From: Hysterium pulicare CBS 123377
Taxonomy: Eukaryota; Ascomycota; Dothideomycetes; Hysteriales; Hysteriaceae
Length of the DNA stretch: 57,915 bases
NCBI GenBank assembly: GCA_000467715.1
Contig: AJFK01001068.1
Coordinates: 1-57,915, forward strand
Reading direction: 5' to 3'
Under the pieces are notes generated by a model. It did no database searches. It had not been told where the DNA came from and saw nothing but the letters and a program-made list of their open reading frames with translations. A program made the translations under genes and the position numbers. Positions 33,383 through 44,552 of the stretch are shown here, in pieces. Every line of letters starts with the position of its first letter. Position 1 is the first letter of the stretch.

Positions 33383-35360
33383 ATGAAAATGCAATTCGCA
33401 GGACTAGGTCTACTACCGCTCCTCCAGACATTCTTCTACTTCTCATCCATACTCTGCCTTGCTCAAGCTCTGTCCACAACTTGCAAAGCAACACCAAACG
33501 ATGCATCGTGGCCCAGTATCTTCCAATGGACCACCCTCAACCAAACCCTCTCCGGGCGCTTGTTGCATCCTCTTCCGCCCGCATTCTCTTGCCACTCCTC
33601 CTACCCCGGCTCCAACGACACCTGCGCCGAGATCACGGCCGCGTGGAGTAACTTCACCTTCCACCAGAACAACCCAGTAAGCGTGGCGTGGAATAATATG
33701 AATAACGATTCCTGTCTCCCAGACCCATCTGCGCCGTGTAGTGAGCTAGGCTATCCGGTTTATGTAGTCAATGCGTCGTCGGCGAATGATGTTAAACTCG
33801 CAGTGGACTTTGCGAGGGAGAATAATGTGAGGTTGAATGTTAAGGCGTCAGGGCATGACTACCTGAAGCGGTAAGTTGGTCGATTTGGGTGGTCCGGGAT
33901 TGAGTATCTAGGAAGTCTAAACGACTGATTTGAGAAATAGATCTACAGCTCCGTATTCTCTCTCAATATGGATGAGATACATGGTCGGAGGATACGAATA
34001 TCATGACGAGTTCCAGCCAGAGGGTTGCTCTATTACAATCAACACTACGGCGCTGACTGCCGGCGCGGGGTCATATGTCAGTGATATATACTACCAGCTG
34101 AGTCTGCACAATCAAACAGTCATCGATGGAATGGGAAGGGAAGTCACTATGGGTGGATATCTTACTGGCGGTGGCCATAGTCCTCTCTCACACATCTACG
34201 GACTGGGTGCTGATCAGGTTTACGAGGTCGAGATGGTGACACCCGCGGGAGAAATAGTTACCGCGAACGAGTGTCAGAATACAGACCTGTTTTGGGCTGT
34301 TCGAGGGGTAAGTGCCGAGCCTGTATCGACTTTTGGAAGTGATACTAACACCTCAGGGTGGCGGAGGCACATATGGAGTCCTGACGAAAGTCACTGTTCG
34401 GACAATCCCATCTGCCCCAATTGCACTATACGACTTCAATCTCCAAGCAGAGCCCAACTCCACTGTCTACTGGGAAATTGTGGCATATTTTCTAGCCCAA
34501 TTTCCTACCCTCTCTGCCGCGAACGTCTCGGCGTACACATATCTCTACCCCAACGTTACCCTCGACGACGTTGGAGGTCCTGTGGCATCGTTCAAAGGGG
34601 TCTTCGCCTTGCCCGAACCTGCTTCGGCAAGCGCGTTGGAGGACCTGTGGGCACCTTTCTGGGCTTATGTCAATGAGACGTATCGTGACCAAACAATGAC
34701 TCAAACGACATCGACCGTTTTCCCAAACCTCTACAGTTTGTTTCTCCAGTATGCCGACTCTAGCGAAGCAGGACTAGATAAGGTGGTTGGGTCATGGCTT
34801 TTACCCCCGGAGACTTTGACAGATGGTGCTCTAATTGATGCTCTAGTAGACTTTTTAGGAAATTCAGGGGGAAGGCTATACATGGTATCTGGCGCAGGTG
34901 TCTGGGATGCGGAACCAAGAGGTGGTAACGATGCTGTTAATCCTGCTTGGAGAAAGGCATTGATTCATGCTGGTAAGCTGGAGTGGCTGAAGAAGGTTTA
35001 AAGATTCTGACACTTACAGTAACTTCGCAAGACTGGAAACCTCTGGATGAGACTCAACGAGCGATGGCTGAGTATAGCATTAATAACGTCCAGACCGAAG
35101 CTTTACGGCAATTGGTTCCTAAGTCGGGAGCCTATGCCAACGAGGTATGCCTTTCAGGCCTCAGCCTATCTGTGGAGCAATTACTGATGAAATAGGCTTA
35201 TTTGAATGAACCCAATTTTCAGCGAGCATTTTGGGGATCTCATTACGAAAGATTACTGCAGATCAAGAAGACTGTTGATCCAGATGATGTATTTTGGTGT
35301 CATATTTGTGTTGGGAGTGAGGGGTGGGAAGAGGTTGGAGATTCTTTATGTCGAGTTTAA
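33383..35360 (+). CDS. Secreted FAD-linked oxidase, BBE family (isoamyl alcohol oxidase-like)
   Basis: Five exons (33383-33870, 33941-34307, 34357-34972, 35020-35144, 35196-35360) give 586 residues. The chosen start gives a signal peptide (LLPLLQTFFYFSSILCLAQA). An upstream in-frame ATG at 33275 would hide it. The FAD-binding domain shows PVYVVNASSANDVKLAVDFA, NVKASGHDYL (about His158, the likely flavin-attachment site) and MGGYLTGGGHSPLSHIYGLG. The C-terminal berberine-bridge-like motif is clear: NEPNFQRAFWGSHYERLLQI followed by VDPDDVFWCHICVGSEGW. Many N-glycosylation sequons (such as NVTL and NQTV) fit secretion. The reaction is probably oxidation of alcohols or phenolics with release of hydrogen peroxide. 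The substrate is unknown. Confidence 0.9.
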
Positions 35361-35966
35361 TAAGGCGAGGCGAAGAGATTCTATGTTCTTGGGTATAACA
35401 TAGCGATGAATTTTAGATAGAGATGAATGTTGACAGATTTGAAACTCAAAGGCCGGAACCCAATCGCCGTCAGTATCACCACTTTGGGACCCAGGACGGA
35501 AGGCATCTGAGGCCATATTACCGGTATCGATAAGCCTTTCATTGTCAAAGATGTTGTCGTCGGGCACAGCCGAACCTATGACGTTCATGACAGTGATTAT
35601 TTTGCGGGGCTTTCTGAGAGCGGACAAGAGAAGTGTCTTTTGTGACAGTCGTCCGCCTTGGGTGAGCTTCACGTCGAGGAAGGAGAGCAAAGAGAGGCCA
35701 ATTGATATCCAAAAGTCTAATTGTTCAAGGGAAGCCGACGCTAGCTTATTCACGATTCGATACAAAGAAACGAAAGTGCGAAAAAGATTAGAAGACCAGA
35801 GAAGATTTCACAGCACCGCTGGTATATCCGTCTCAGATCAAAAGTTCCACCACCCAGATTCGCAGAAGAGAGTGAGAAAAGGTAAATCCCGCGAGCCTCC
35901 AATCCTTTCGTTTATATCTTCCTCATCAGTCGTTCACTCTTCACTCCTTCGTCTACCACAAAGCTC
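35361..35966. other. Intergenic between convergent genes
   Basis: About 600 bp between the stops of the oxidase and the tetraspanin gene. Overlapping frames on both strands near 35346-36114 show no family signature. Confidence 0.4.
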
Positions 35967-36775
35967 CTACAACCCACCCATTCCGTTCTTCTCGTCAATG
36001 TGCTTGTATCGTTCCTGCTCTTGGCGATACTTGAGCACCATAGCCACACATAAAACCAGAACAACGTCGATGCCTACAACACCGAAAGCAGCGGTGAAAA
36101 TGAGGTCGAGATAGCCGTTGGCGAAGCTGGAGAATTTGCTGATGCAACCACCTTTTTGAGCGGCAACGAGGGAGTTGGTGCAGGTCGCGTCTTGGATGAA
36201 TGGTGGTGAAGTCGAGTTCTGGTAGCCGCAGCAGTTGAACTGAGTGGTTTAGTCAGTCAAACGCACGTCGTACACATATGTAAGAGTAATCGAGAGTTAT
36301 GTCCTACCTTCTGCTGCAACAAACTCTGGGTTAGCGGGCTTTCCTTCGCCCACAAAGTCCCGAGGTCAGAGCGTGTGGACAGAGTAACGACCCAAATGGC
36401 GACACCCAGGCATAGGGTGAAGGTGGCGCAAAACACGACAAGCCACCCCTGGGCACGTAACCAGCCACGATTCTGCGGAAGGAAGAGCGCAGGCAGGGAC
36501 AGGATGAATGTGAGGAAGACGAAGATGGCGTTGACAACACCGCCTAGAAGGTGTTAGTATGGATACTCGGGGGAAGGCATGGAGCATGTTGAGGGCATGC
36601 GCAACGCACCCGTCAGAGGACATCGTCCTAATAGAAGATTTTGAGCGACGTTGCCGATGGTCGGAGAAGCTCGCATCTGCGTCTCGGACATAAGAGAGAA
36701 GCCCATCAACAGTCCACCACACATAGCAAAGAGAAGGTCGGCTCCGACGAAGACCAACATAAGTTTGGAAGGCAT
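35967..36775 (-). CDS. Fungal tetraspanin
   Basis: Three exons (36775-36610, 36543-36308, 36239-35967) give 224 residues. Four membrane helices are visible: MLVFVGADLLFAMCGGLLMG, AIFVFLTFILSLPALFL, WLVVFCATFTLCLGVAIWVV and LIFTAAFGVVGIDVVLVLCV. The large outer loop between helices three and four holds the defining FNCCGYQ motif (Cys137 and Cys138) plus Cys154 and Cys166, which would form the paired disulfides. The short tail is charged. Fungal tetraspanins organise membrane microdomains, and Pls1-type members are needed for appressoria. This one is smaller in loop and more like the Tsp3 group, though I cannot fix the subgroup. It diverges from the Mcm1 gene. Confidence 0.8.
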
Positions 36776-38764
36776 CTTGATTTGCGAGTCTTGGGTTTTC
36801 GTGAAGGTGGGATTATTCGAGGTTTTGGTATTTCAAATCGAGGTTTCTAGTCTCCAGTAGTTCGCACAGCGGAGGGACGGAATGAAGGGAAGGAGTTTCT
36901 CGATAGACAACGAGAGACCCAGAGAAGAGAAATGAATGAATGTAACTGTCGATGCAGACAGAGCCGTCCGGCGACTCTCTCGCAGACGGATTAATGCGAT
37001 TTGAAAGAATTAGGTACAGAAGAGAAGAGAAGTGATAAGCAGTGGCGGCGGAGGGAAGAAAACGGAGGGTGCATCGGGGGTTTTCTTCAGCATTGAGCAG
37101 GCCTCGTGGGCGCGTCGCAAGTGGTGGTGAAGCGAAGCATGCGGCGTTTCAGGAGCGTCATGGAGGGCGCCAAGGACGAATCATAGTGACTGCGATCCGT
37201 CGAGAGTGGTTCGATGTTTGGCACAAGTATCATTTGGAGAGTCGAGAACGAAGTCGACAGTCCGAGGAGTGCACTGCGAAGAGAGCATCGTGAGCATCGT
37301 GAGCATCGTCGGCGTTGCGATCGTGGTGTTGAGGCTGGCTGTTGGGAATAATCTATTGTTGGTGGCGGGCTTGAGCGAATGCAGCTGCAGGCATCCAAGG
37401 GGAAGGTGTGATTCGAGCGGCCCAGCACGGAAGGAGACACCAGGACCAACCGGAAATTGAACTTCTAGGCCCCGACAGGAAGGCGGTAAGGGCGGTCAGG
37501 CTGATGTCAGCAGCTCGCAGCTGATTGGCCCGCGGAATGGGCAGCCAAGAGAAAGGTCCACTTTTCTGGGTCTCTCGGTCGGTTGTGCTACCCTGTCCCC
37601 ACCCAGGCCATTCCGCATCCGTTAGCAGCGAAACAGCCATACCGCGCTCGGACGGGGCTCTGGTGACTTCCTGGTAGAGGGAGTGCTCAGCTCTCTCGCT
37701 GCGTCTCTCGTCCCAAAAGAGGCAATATCAAAGTCTCTTAACCGTAGACGAGGCTGCTGCTATAGAGACGGATGTATAGACAGGCCTGCCATAAAACAAT
37801 CCTCCCAAAATAGCCCCCCTCTGCGCAATTGAAGCACAATCACCGTTCCCGAGCTGCCTTTCACAAGCGCACGCCCGCAGTGACCAGTGACCTCGGTGTC
37901 CCGATCAGCGATTCAGGACGGGCAGGGTTTCGCTCAGTCGCTCGACGCTACGACGCCCACGCAGCCAACCGTCTCTCCTCTCGAGGCCTGCCCCCTCGTC
38001 TCCACTGGCCAAAAGGACGAAGGCGAAATACTGCCCTCCGCCCGTTTCACTTTTCCCAAATCTCTCCTTCACTTTCCCTCTCTGAGACAGAACCTCTCAC
38101 ACTTTAACACTTTGTACTGTGCCTCTGCAGATTGCTCCCTGTCGCGCCCGAGGCCCTCCACCGAGCCAAGTCGGCCATACTCAGAGCAGCCCGAATTACT
38201 CTTAACGCTCGTTCGCCGCACCCTCCTGGGAAAAGCAAGACCCAATTTGTGCGGTAAAGGTAAAGTGCGACGAGCAAGTGAGCACTCTCCCAAGGTACGT
38301 TTGCAGCTCGGCCGCTCCCTTGATCCACACTTCTGCTCCGCTGCTTGGTTGCTGGCTTGTGCGACGGCGAGCGCTGCCCTTTCCTTGCATTCCAGCCCGC
38401 CCACCACCCACTGCTGAGGCCCAGCAGAGCCAGCAGCAGCATACCAGCCCACTGCCAGCCCCCGACCTTTCCCAACCCTCTCGAGGCTCTGCCGTACTTT
38501 GCTCTTTTCATTCCAAGCGCGCCTTCTTCGGGCCAGGCTGTATGCTTTTCCTGATTGATGCACCCTGCTTGTTTTGGGACTAAATCAAGCGCAGCAGACG
38601 CACCAAGCTCCCTCGACATAGGCGAGCCCTCATCCACTCGAACAACGGAGAGCCGGCTGCCCTCCTCCAAAGAGGAAATCCCCACACAATCAATCCGGCC
38701 ACAAAGAGTAAGGTCAAACAGAAAGCCCAAACACCTGTAACCAATTTCGACCACGAATCGCATC
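36776..38764. promoter_or_regulatory. Divergent region between tetraspanin and Mcm1, long leader
   Basis: About 2 kb with AG-rich sequence on the tetraspanin side and CT-rich sequence from about 37970 up to the Mcm1 start. Long antisense frames here (for example 38104-39060) overlap the Mcm1 first exon and have no family signature. A long 5' untranslated leader for Mcm1 is likely. Upstream ATGs with short frames are present. Confidence 0.45.
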
Positions 38765-39622
38765 ATGGCCTCAGAAATCACCGAACACGACCAGAATGCC
38801 TCGCCGTCCGTCCACGACGACCAGAATGGCAACGGCGCGCTCGTCGCCGGCGATGCAAGTCGAGGCACAAAACGCCAGCGGCCCGCACCGGACGACGACG
38901 ATGATGACGACGACAAGCCCGGCCGCGAGAGGAGGAAGATTGAGATCAAGTTCATCCAGGACAAGTCGCGCAGGCACATTACCTTCTCGAAGCGAAAGGC
39001 CGGTATCATGAAGAAGGTGAGTTGTTGTCGTCGCGCACCACCCGTTTCGCGACAAAACATGGCGATTTACCCGCGTCGCATGAGAAACAACAACACCGTT
39101 GATAGGGTCAATATCCTCTCGCTAACGCATCTTAATTGCAGGCCTACGAACTATCTGTGCTCACCGGAACCCAAGTCCTGCTGCTCGTCGTCTCCGAGAC
39201 TGGACTGGTCTACACCTTCACCACACCGAAGCTCCAACCACTCGTCACGAAACCCGAAGGCAAGAATCTCATTCAGGTACGGCTCCATACTATAACTACG
39301 TGTCGTATTCGCGTCACTCACAATTGTTTAGGCTTGCTTGAACGCACCCGAACCCTCTACTGGCGACGCGAATGGTGTTGACGGAGATAACCCCGTCGAC
39401 TCTCCAGAGGACAATCATGCACAAGTCGCCACAGGTCAACCACGCGGCATGCCCGGCAATGCAGGAATGCCACCAGCCTACATGACCCCCGAGCAGGCTA
39501 TGAACTACCAGAGTTACCTTCAACACCAGCAGGCGACGGGTCAGTACCCCGGAATGCCGCCGCAGGGTGGCATGCCCCGTCATCCCGGCCACGCATACCC
39601 ACCCGACCAGAAACTGAGTTAA
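38765..39622 (+). CDS. mcm1: MADS-box transcription factor, Mcm1/SRF type
   Basis: Three exons (38765-39016, 39142-39276, 39332-39622) give 225 residues. The N-terminus is polar with an Asp run (about 43-50). The MADS box (about 53-113) is of SRF type: RRKIEIKFIQDKSRRHITFS, KRKAGIMKKAYELSVLTGTQ, then VLLLVVSETGLVYTFTTPKL. Intron 1 falls after KAGIMKK, inside the box. The SAM extension QPLVTKPEGKNLIQACLNAP follows. The C-terminus is Gln/Pro/Met/Gly-rich, as in other filamentous ascomycete Mcm1 proteins. It is a nuclear DNA-binding regulator that works with partner factors in mating, development and metabolism. The gene is intact and looks single-copy in style. Confidence 0.93.
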
Positions 39623-41915
39623 GCGTGTTCTCATCTCTTGTCGTGATACTCTGCTTTTGCGATGGGTAGAATCTTATGGCGGTTCGGTTCAACTCGGATA
39701 TGGATACCCCGACCTAATGGCGAAAAGTAATAACAACATAAGGTTCTGATGTTGCTGTTGGAGAGGAGATCTGCAGGAACGATACTCGAATTCCTGTATG
39801 GTCGTGAGCGAGTGGGGATAAGGTGCCTGGACAGGTTTGTGATGTTCAATCCAGGATGGAGTTTAAGTGGATTGGGGTGGAATATTTTCCAAACTTCATT
39901 ATCTCTCTTACATCAAATGTTTTGATCCGACGAAGTATGTATTTTGTGTGTGCCAAAGCTTTGAAAATTCCCCTCAGAGTTTGTCTTAAGTATCGTACAA
40001 ATAATATTTCGAATAATCCAAAACCCACTACGCTGAGTGTGTTGACAAATTACCTCGACAGTTTTGAGACAGCGCTTCGGCTCTGGATGCATCCGTATTC
40101 CAATTGTTTTGGTCGCGATTGTGCAGAGTCAAACATACCTCGGGCAACTTCTCTTCTCGATGTTTCGTCTGATGCAGATAAGATCTCAGAACCTAATCCC
40201 AAACAATAGCCACGCCATCAGTCCTTCACCCCGTGTCCCGATTTCTTCATTCCATCTCCATCCAACTGGATCATCGTGCGACCCCAAATCCACCCCCATG
40301 TGCGCCCGTACTCGTAAGCAGATCGGACTCCCAGAAAGCAAACACCTGCATCCGTACCTGCGTGTGGCAGAGCCGCTCCGATGAGCGGAGTGCTGGGCAA
40401 GCGGACAAGGCCTCCAATGAATTCCCAAGAAACACTATTAACTCAGCCTACTATTATCACCCAGGGTATACAAGATCCACAGCCTTCGAGGAGAGATCTC
40501 AAAGCCGGACAAGGCTATGTCATTTGGGTTCCGCCGCAACATGGAAGCAGTTCCGCAGTACGACAATTGACGAAGCCAATGTGACCAGGCTTCTACCATC
40601 ATGGTGCTTTTTTCGACCAAGGCGACGACATGAAGTCGGTCTTTCCTTTCTCATCTTTGTTTTCATGCTTACTGCCAAAACCGGCGTTTCAATCGAAGTT
40701 CTATCTAACTTTTGAAGGGGTTCAGCAAGGTACGAGATGACGGTTAGTCTTGCCTACGGCAGCGAAGGACGATCGCGCACTAATCAAAAACCTGGGGAAA
40801 GAACTGCCATTTCGGGTATCATCACCTATCTAAAGGCGTTTTGAACTTCTGCAGCAAAGCGGGAATTCTAGATTGCCTCGCCCCATCATACGCGCGCCTA
40901 CTTTGCTCATGTCCCAGATAACAAACATCGCCTCTATACGGACTTCTCGGGTCGGCAAGATCAAGTGTCTTTCCAAGCGACTTCTGCGCATAAGCTTGCA
41001 GCATGCAGTAACACAGCGAGGATGATGGCGGCAATTTGATAACAGCGCCTCGTTGGTTGGTTGCTGAAATCGCGAGGCGTTCCCCGCGATTGATAGGCGT
41101 GCAGAACATGTAGACTGGCCTCCGCAGCCCTGGGTACGGGAAAAGCGATGGTGTCTGCTGTAACTGGAAGGCGCATTTCTGATTCTGTGAGGTAAATATC
41201 GGCCAGATGCGATACGGTTTAATTGAGGGCCTCGGGAGATAGTGAGAGGGGCACATGGAAGTTTTCGGTATTTGTGGTTTGGTTGAAGCTTGACGTTTGT
41301 AGCTTTGTTTGCTAATTCGATTGGAAGCCGCTGCTATCGACGATATGGCTAGGGCTTCCTTGGGTTTGCTGGATTGCCCAATGACACCCGCAACGCATCC
41401 CTCCCGCCTCTCTGGGAAACCCTTGCCTATCGCACGTCTCCGGCAGCTTTCCAACAACCACGGAACCCCCACCGCAGAAGTCCCATCCTATCTCCATCTA
41501 GACCTAATCCCATGCTATCCGTATTCTTATATATGCAAACAGTACTGCCCGCGACCATGTATCTCCATCGCTTTCGCGCTCTCTGAAGCCGGGGCATTCT
41601 TGGTCGACGTGAACGTGCAACGGAGGTCGGTTCTTAGTCGAATTGCTTTCTTATCCAGGCTGTCAAATCAGCTCCGAGGGTCGTTGTCATTTCTTATCTT
41701 TGTGCATCTTTCTCGGCCTATGATCGTCTCGTCCGTCTACGTGTAGTCCAGAGCCTTACGCGGAAGCTCCGTTTCCTTAACATCGACGTGTGAGAAGCTC
41801 TTTCGCAAGCTCTTCCACCACAAATTAGCAGACCACCCCCTCGAACCTTGATCTTCCTGGGTTAAAACAGAACTCGAGAGACTCCAAACTGCGGAACCTC
41901 CGAAGCAATAGCATC
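39623..41915. other. Intergenic, about 2.3 kb
   Basis: Apart from a possible coding relic at 40381-40740 (separate entry), I see no supported gene. CT-rich sequence near 41360-41900 is probably the permease promoter and leader. Confidence 0.4.
40381..40740 (+). pseudogene. Possible small gene remnant with an in-frame TGA
   Basis: An ATG-started frame (MSGVLGKRTRPPMNSQETLL, then KAGQGYVIWVPPQHG) ends at a TGA (40582-40584). The same frame then continues with protein-like sequence (PGFYHHGAFFDQGDD) to a stop at 40738-40740. The order of a VIWVPP strand followed by a G-F/Y-x-H segment resembles small fungal proteins of unknown function that I cannot name. It could also be chance. Confidence 0.2.
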
Positions 41916-43715
41916 ATGGCGACTGATATGGAAAAGATGCCGGCGAACCCGCCCTCTCCCGAGTTTGACGGCGGCAAAGCCTCTCTCCTCGATTCCGACG
42001 CCATGAAATTGGCCGAAATGGGCTATACGCAAGACATGAAACGAAACTTCAGCGTTTGGTCCGTCCTCGGAGTCGGGTTCTCCCTCACGAATTCCTGGTT
42101 CGGAATCTCCGCAGCCATGATTACAGGCATCAACTCTGGAGGCCCTCTTTTAATTATCTACGGCATCATCCTGATTGCGCTGATCAGTACCTGTGTGGGC
42201 ATCAGTCTGTCGGAAATGGCGAGCGCGTTCCCGAATGCTGGAGGACAGTACTTTTGGGCAAACGAATTGGCGCCGAAGAAATATGCAAATTTTGCAAGTT
42301 ATTTGACCGGCTGGTTCGCGTGGGCGGGGAGTATCTTTACCAGCGCAAGTGTGGCGCTTGCAATGGGGAGTGCTTTGGTTGGATGTTGGCAATTGGGGCA
42401 TCCGGATTTGTGAGTACACTTCCGTTTTCTTCGATTCAGCTGGAGCAGGAGTATTTCCTTTAGAATTTCAACAATTTTCAGAAAGAGAAAGATAGGGCCC
42501 AGAACTGCACATGTAGTAGTCCTCATAATATTTCTGCGAGACTGACGTTCTTATTCTAGCGTCATCAAGCCCTGGCACGTCTTCGTAGCCTACCAAATGG
42601 CCAACATCTTCTGCTTCTTCTTCAACTGCTACGGCCGGACCCTCCCTTCAGTGGCAACATTCACTCTTTACACCTCTCTCCTCTCCTTCGTTGTCATCCT
42701 GATCACCGTTCCCGCCGTGGCACCCACCCACCAACACGCTAAGTTCGTCTTCGCAACCTTCATCAACAACACAGGCTGGTCCCAAGGAGGAATCGCCTTC
42801 ATCGTAGGCCTAGTAAATACGAATTGGGCCTTCGCCTGTCTCGATTGTGCCACGCACATGGCCGAGGAAGTGCACAGACCCGAACGCATGATCCCAATCG
42901 CCATCATGGGCACCGTCGGCATCGGGTTCGTAACCTCCTGGTTCTTCTCCATCTCCATGTTCTTCTCCATCGTCGGGGACTTCGCCGACATTGGCGCCTC
43001 ATCCACTCTCGTCCCCATCCTGCAACTCTTCTACAACGCACTGAACAACAAGGGCGGAGCCATTTTCCTCGAGGTTCTGATTATCGCTACGGGATTGGGC
43101 TGCTTGATTGCCAGCCATACGTGGCAGAGTCGGCTATGCTGGAGTTTTGCACGTGATCGAGGGATTCCGGGGCATAAATGGCTTTCGAAGGTGCATCCGA
43201 CGCTTGATGTACCTGTGATCGCGCATTTTGTTTCTTGTTTTATTGTAGCTTGTGTGGGATGTTTATATTTGGGGTCTTATACGGCTTTCAATTCGTAAGT
43301 TCCCCCTTCCCCATTCTCTCTCCAATCGTTGAAGGGCGTGGATGCTAATGATAAGGAAAACAGCATGGTCACAGCCTGCATAGTCCTCCTCTACGTCTCC
43401 TACGCCATCCCAATCATCTTCCTCCTCATCCGCGGCCGCAACAACATCCCGCACGGCCCCTTCTGGCTCGGTCCCATTGGCCTCTTCTCGAACATCGTTC
43501 TCCTTGCCTGGACCCTCTTCACTATCATCATGTACTCGTTCCCCTATGCCAAACCCGTTGCGGCCAGCAACATGAACTATGTCTCGGCGGTTTACTTTGT
43601 CGTGGTTTTTATTATGGCGGTCGATTGGCTTGTTAGGGGGAGGAAGAGCTATCGCGGGCAGGGTGAGCGGAAAATGGATGTTGAAGATGTTATTAGGAGG
43701 GAGAGTGTGCACTAG
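41916..43715 (+). CDS. APC-superfamily amino acid/choline permease (Hnm1/Uga4-like)
   Basis: Three exons (41916-42409, 42560-43294, 43364-43715) give 526 residues, the family norm. A hydrophilic N-terminus leads into GYTQDMKRNFSVWSVLGVGF, the conserved entry of the ACT/GABA-choline group. Next come AMITGINSGGPLLIIYG, EMASAFPNAGGQYFWANELA and FASYLTGWFAWAGSIF. CATHMAEEVHRPERMIPIAI and SHTWQSRLCWSFARDRGIPG are the typical loops around helices six to eight. About twelve membrane helices are predictable by eye. The likely substrates are choline, GABA or related amines, imported across the plasma membrane. Which one cannot be told from sequence. The gene is intact and lies between a conserved block and a broken ankyrin gene. 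Confidence 0.88.
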
Positions 43716-44552
43716 GGTGATTCTTCTTCATAGCTTTTTTTCTTCTTGTGTACCTTTTTGGGGGTACGGTTAGCGTTTTGGATCGTATCTGAGCCATACT
43801 TTGGATCTCCTGTGTGTTGGTAGATAGCTGAGAGGCGGAAGACCCTTGCTTGAGTATGCTTTTGAAGCCACAATATATCTAAATTCTGCCTTTTGAGCTG
43901 CACCGAGTGATTTGATGGAATTCTATTCAATAGGTAGGCTGGCAATAGTCTTACGATATGCCGCCTGGAGTGCGTCGGCTCCTATGTGCAAATTGTTTCT
44001 AGAAGTCAAACGACCTGACTCTAATAGCTTACATTACTCATCCTGCCTAGCTCAAACTTACCCTTCGGTGTTTATAGATGATCTTGTTGGTATTTTTCTG
44101 GGTCTAGCAAAGAGGCGGAGCCAAGCCCGAGATGATGCCGATGTATGAATGCACAGACCTCGCCTATCCGACACCTCTCTTTCTTGATCGCGCATCCTTC
44201 CCATCTCCGCTTCATCGTCATCACTGAGTCTTCAAAAACATCGGATTTGGTCCTTGAGAAGTATGTTATTGACATTGAGCCTTTGAACAGGTAGGTAAGT
44301 GTGACGTTTGGAATCAGGCTTTTCCCAACAAGATGCGCAATCGGATTTTGGACAGAATGAAACGAGGCTGCGAGAAGGCAAACAGATTTCGGCCATGCGC
44401 CAAGAACAGATTCCGGTGTCCGCCAATAATTTGGGGAGGTGCGATGCAGGCAAGATGGCAATGCACGCTTTAAAATCTTCACTGTTTCTCGAGTTCGTCT
44501 CGATTTTTTTCCACTCCGTTCTCATCTCTCCATCTTCCAAGTGTCCTTCAAT
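43716..44552. other. Intergenic, nothing recognised
   Basis: About 840 bp between the permease stop and the Clr5-ankyrin start. No supported gene or repeat. Confidence 0.4.

Noticed and set aside
38104-39060. 318-codon open frame on the minus strand
   Set aside because: It overlaps the first exon of Mcm1 on the other strand, has Ser/Arg/Gly-biased composition and no domain. It is a shadow of a GC-rich leader and exon.
40822-41472. 216-codon open frame on the minus strand
   Set aside because: No domain, biased composition, and conflicting frames on the opposite strand. Nothing supports coding.
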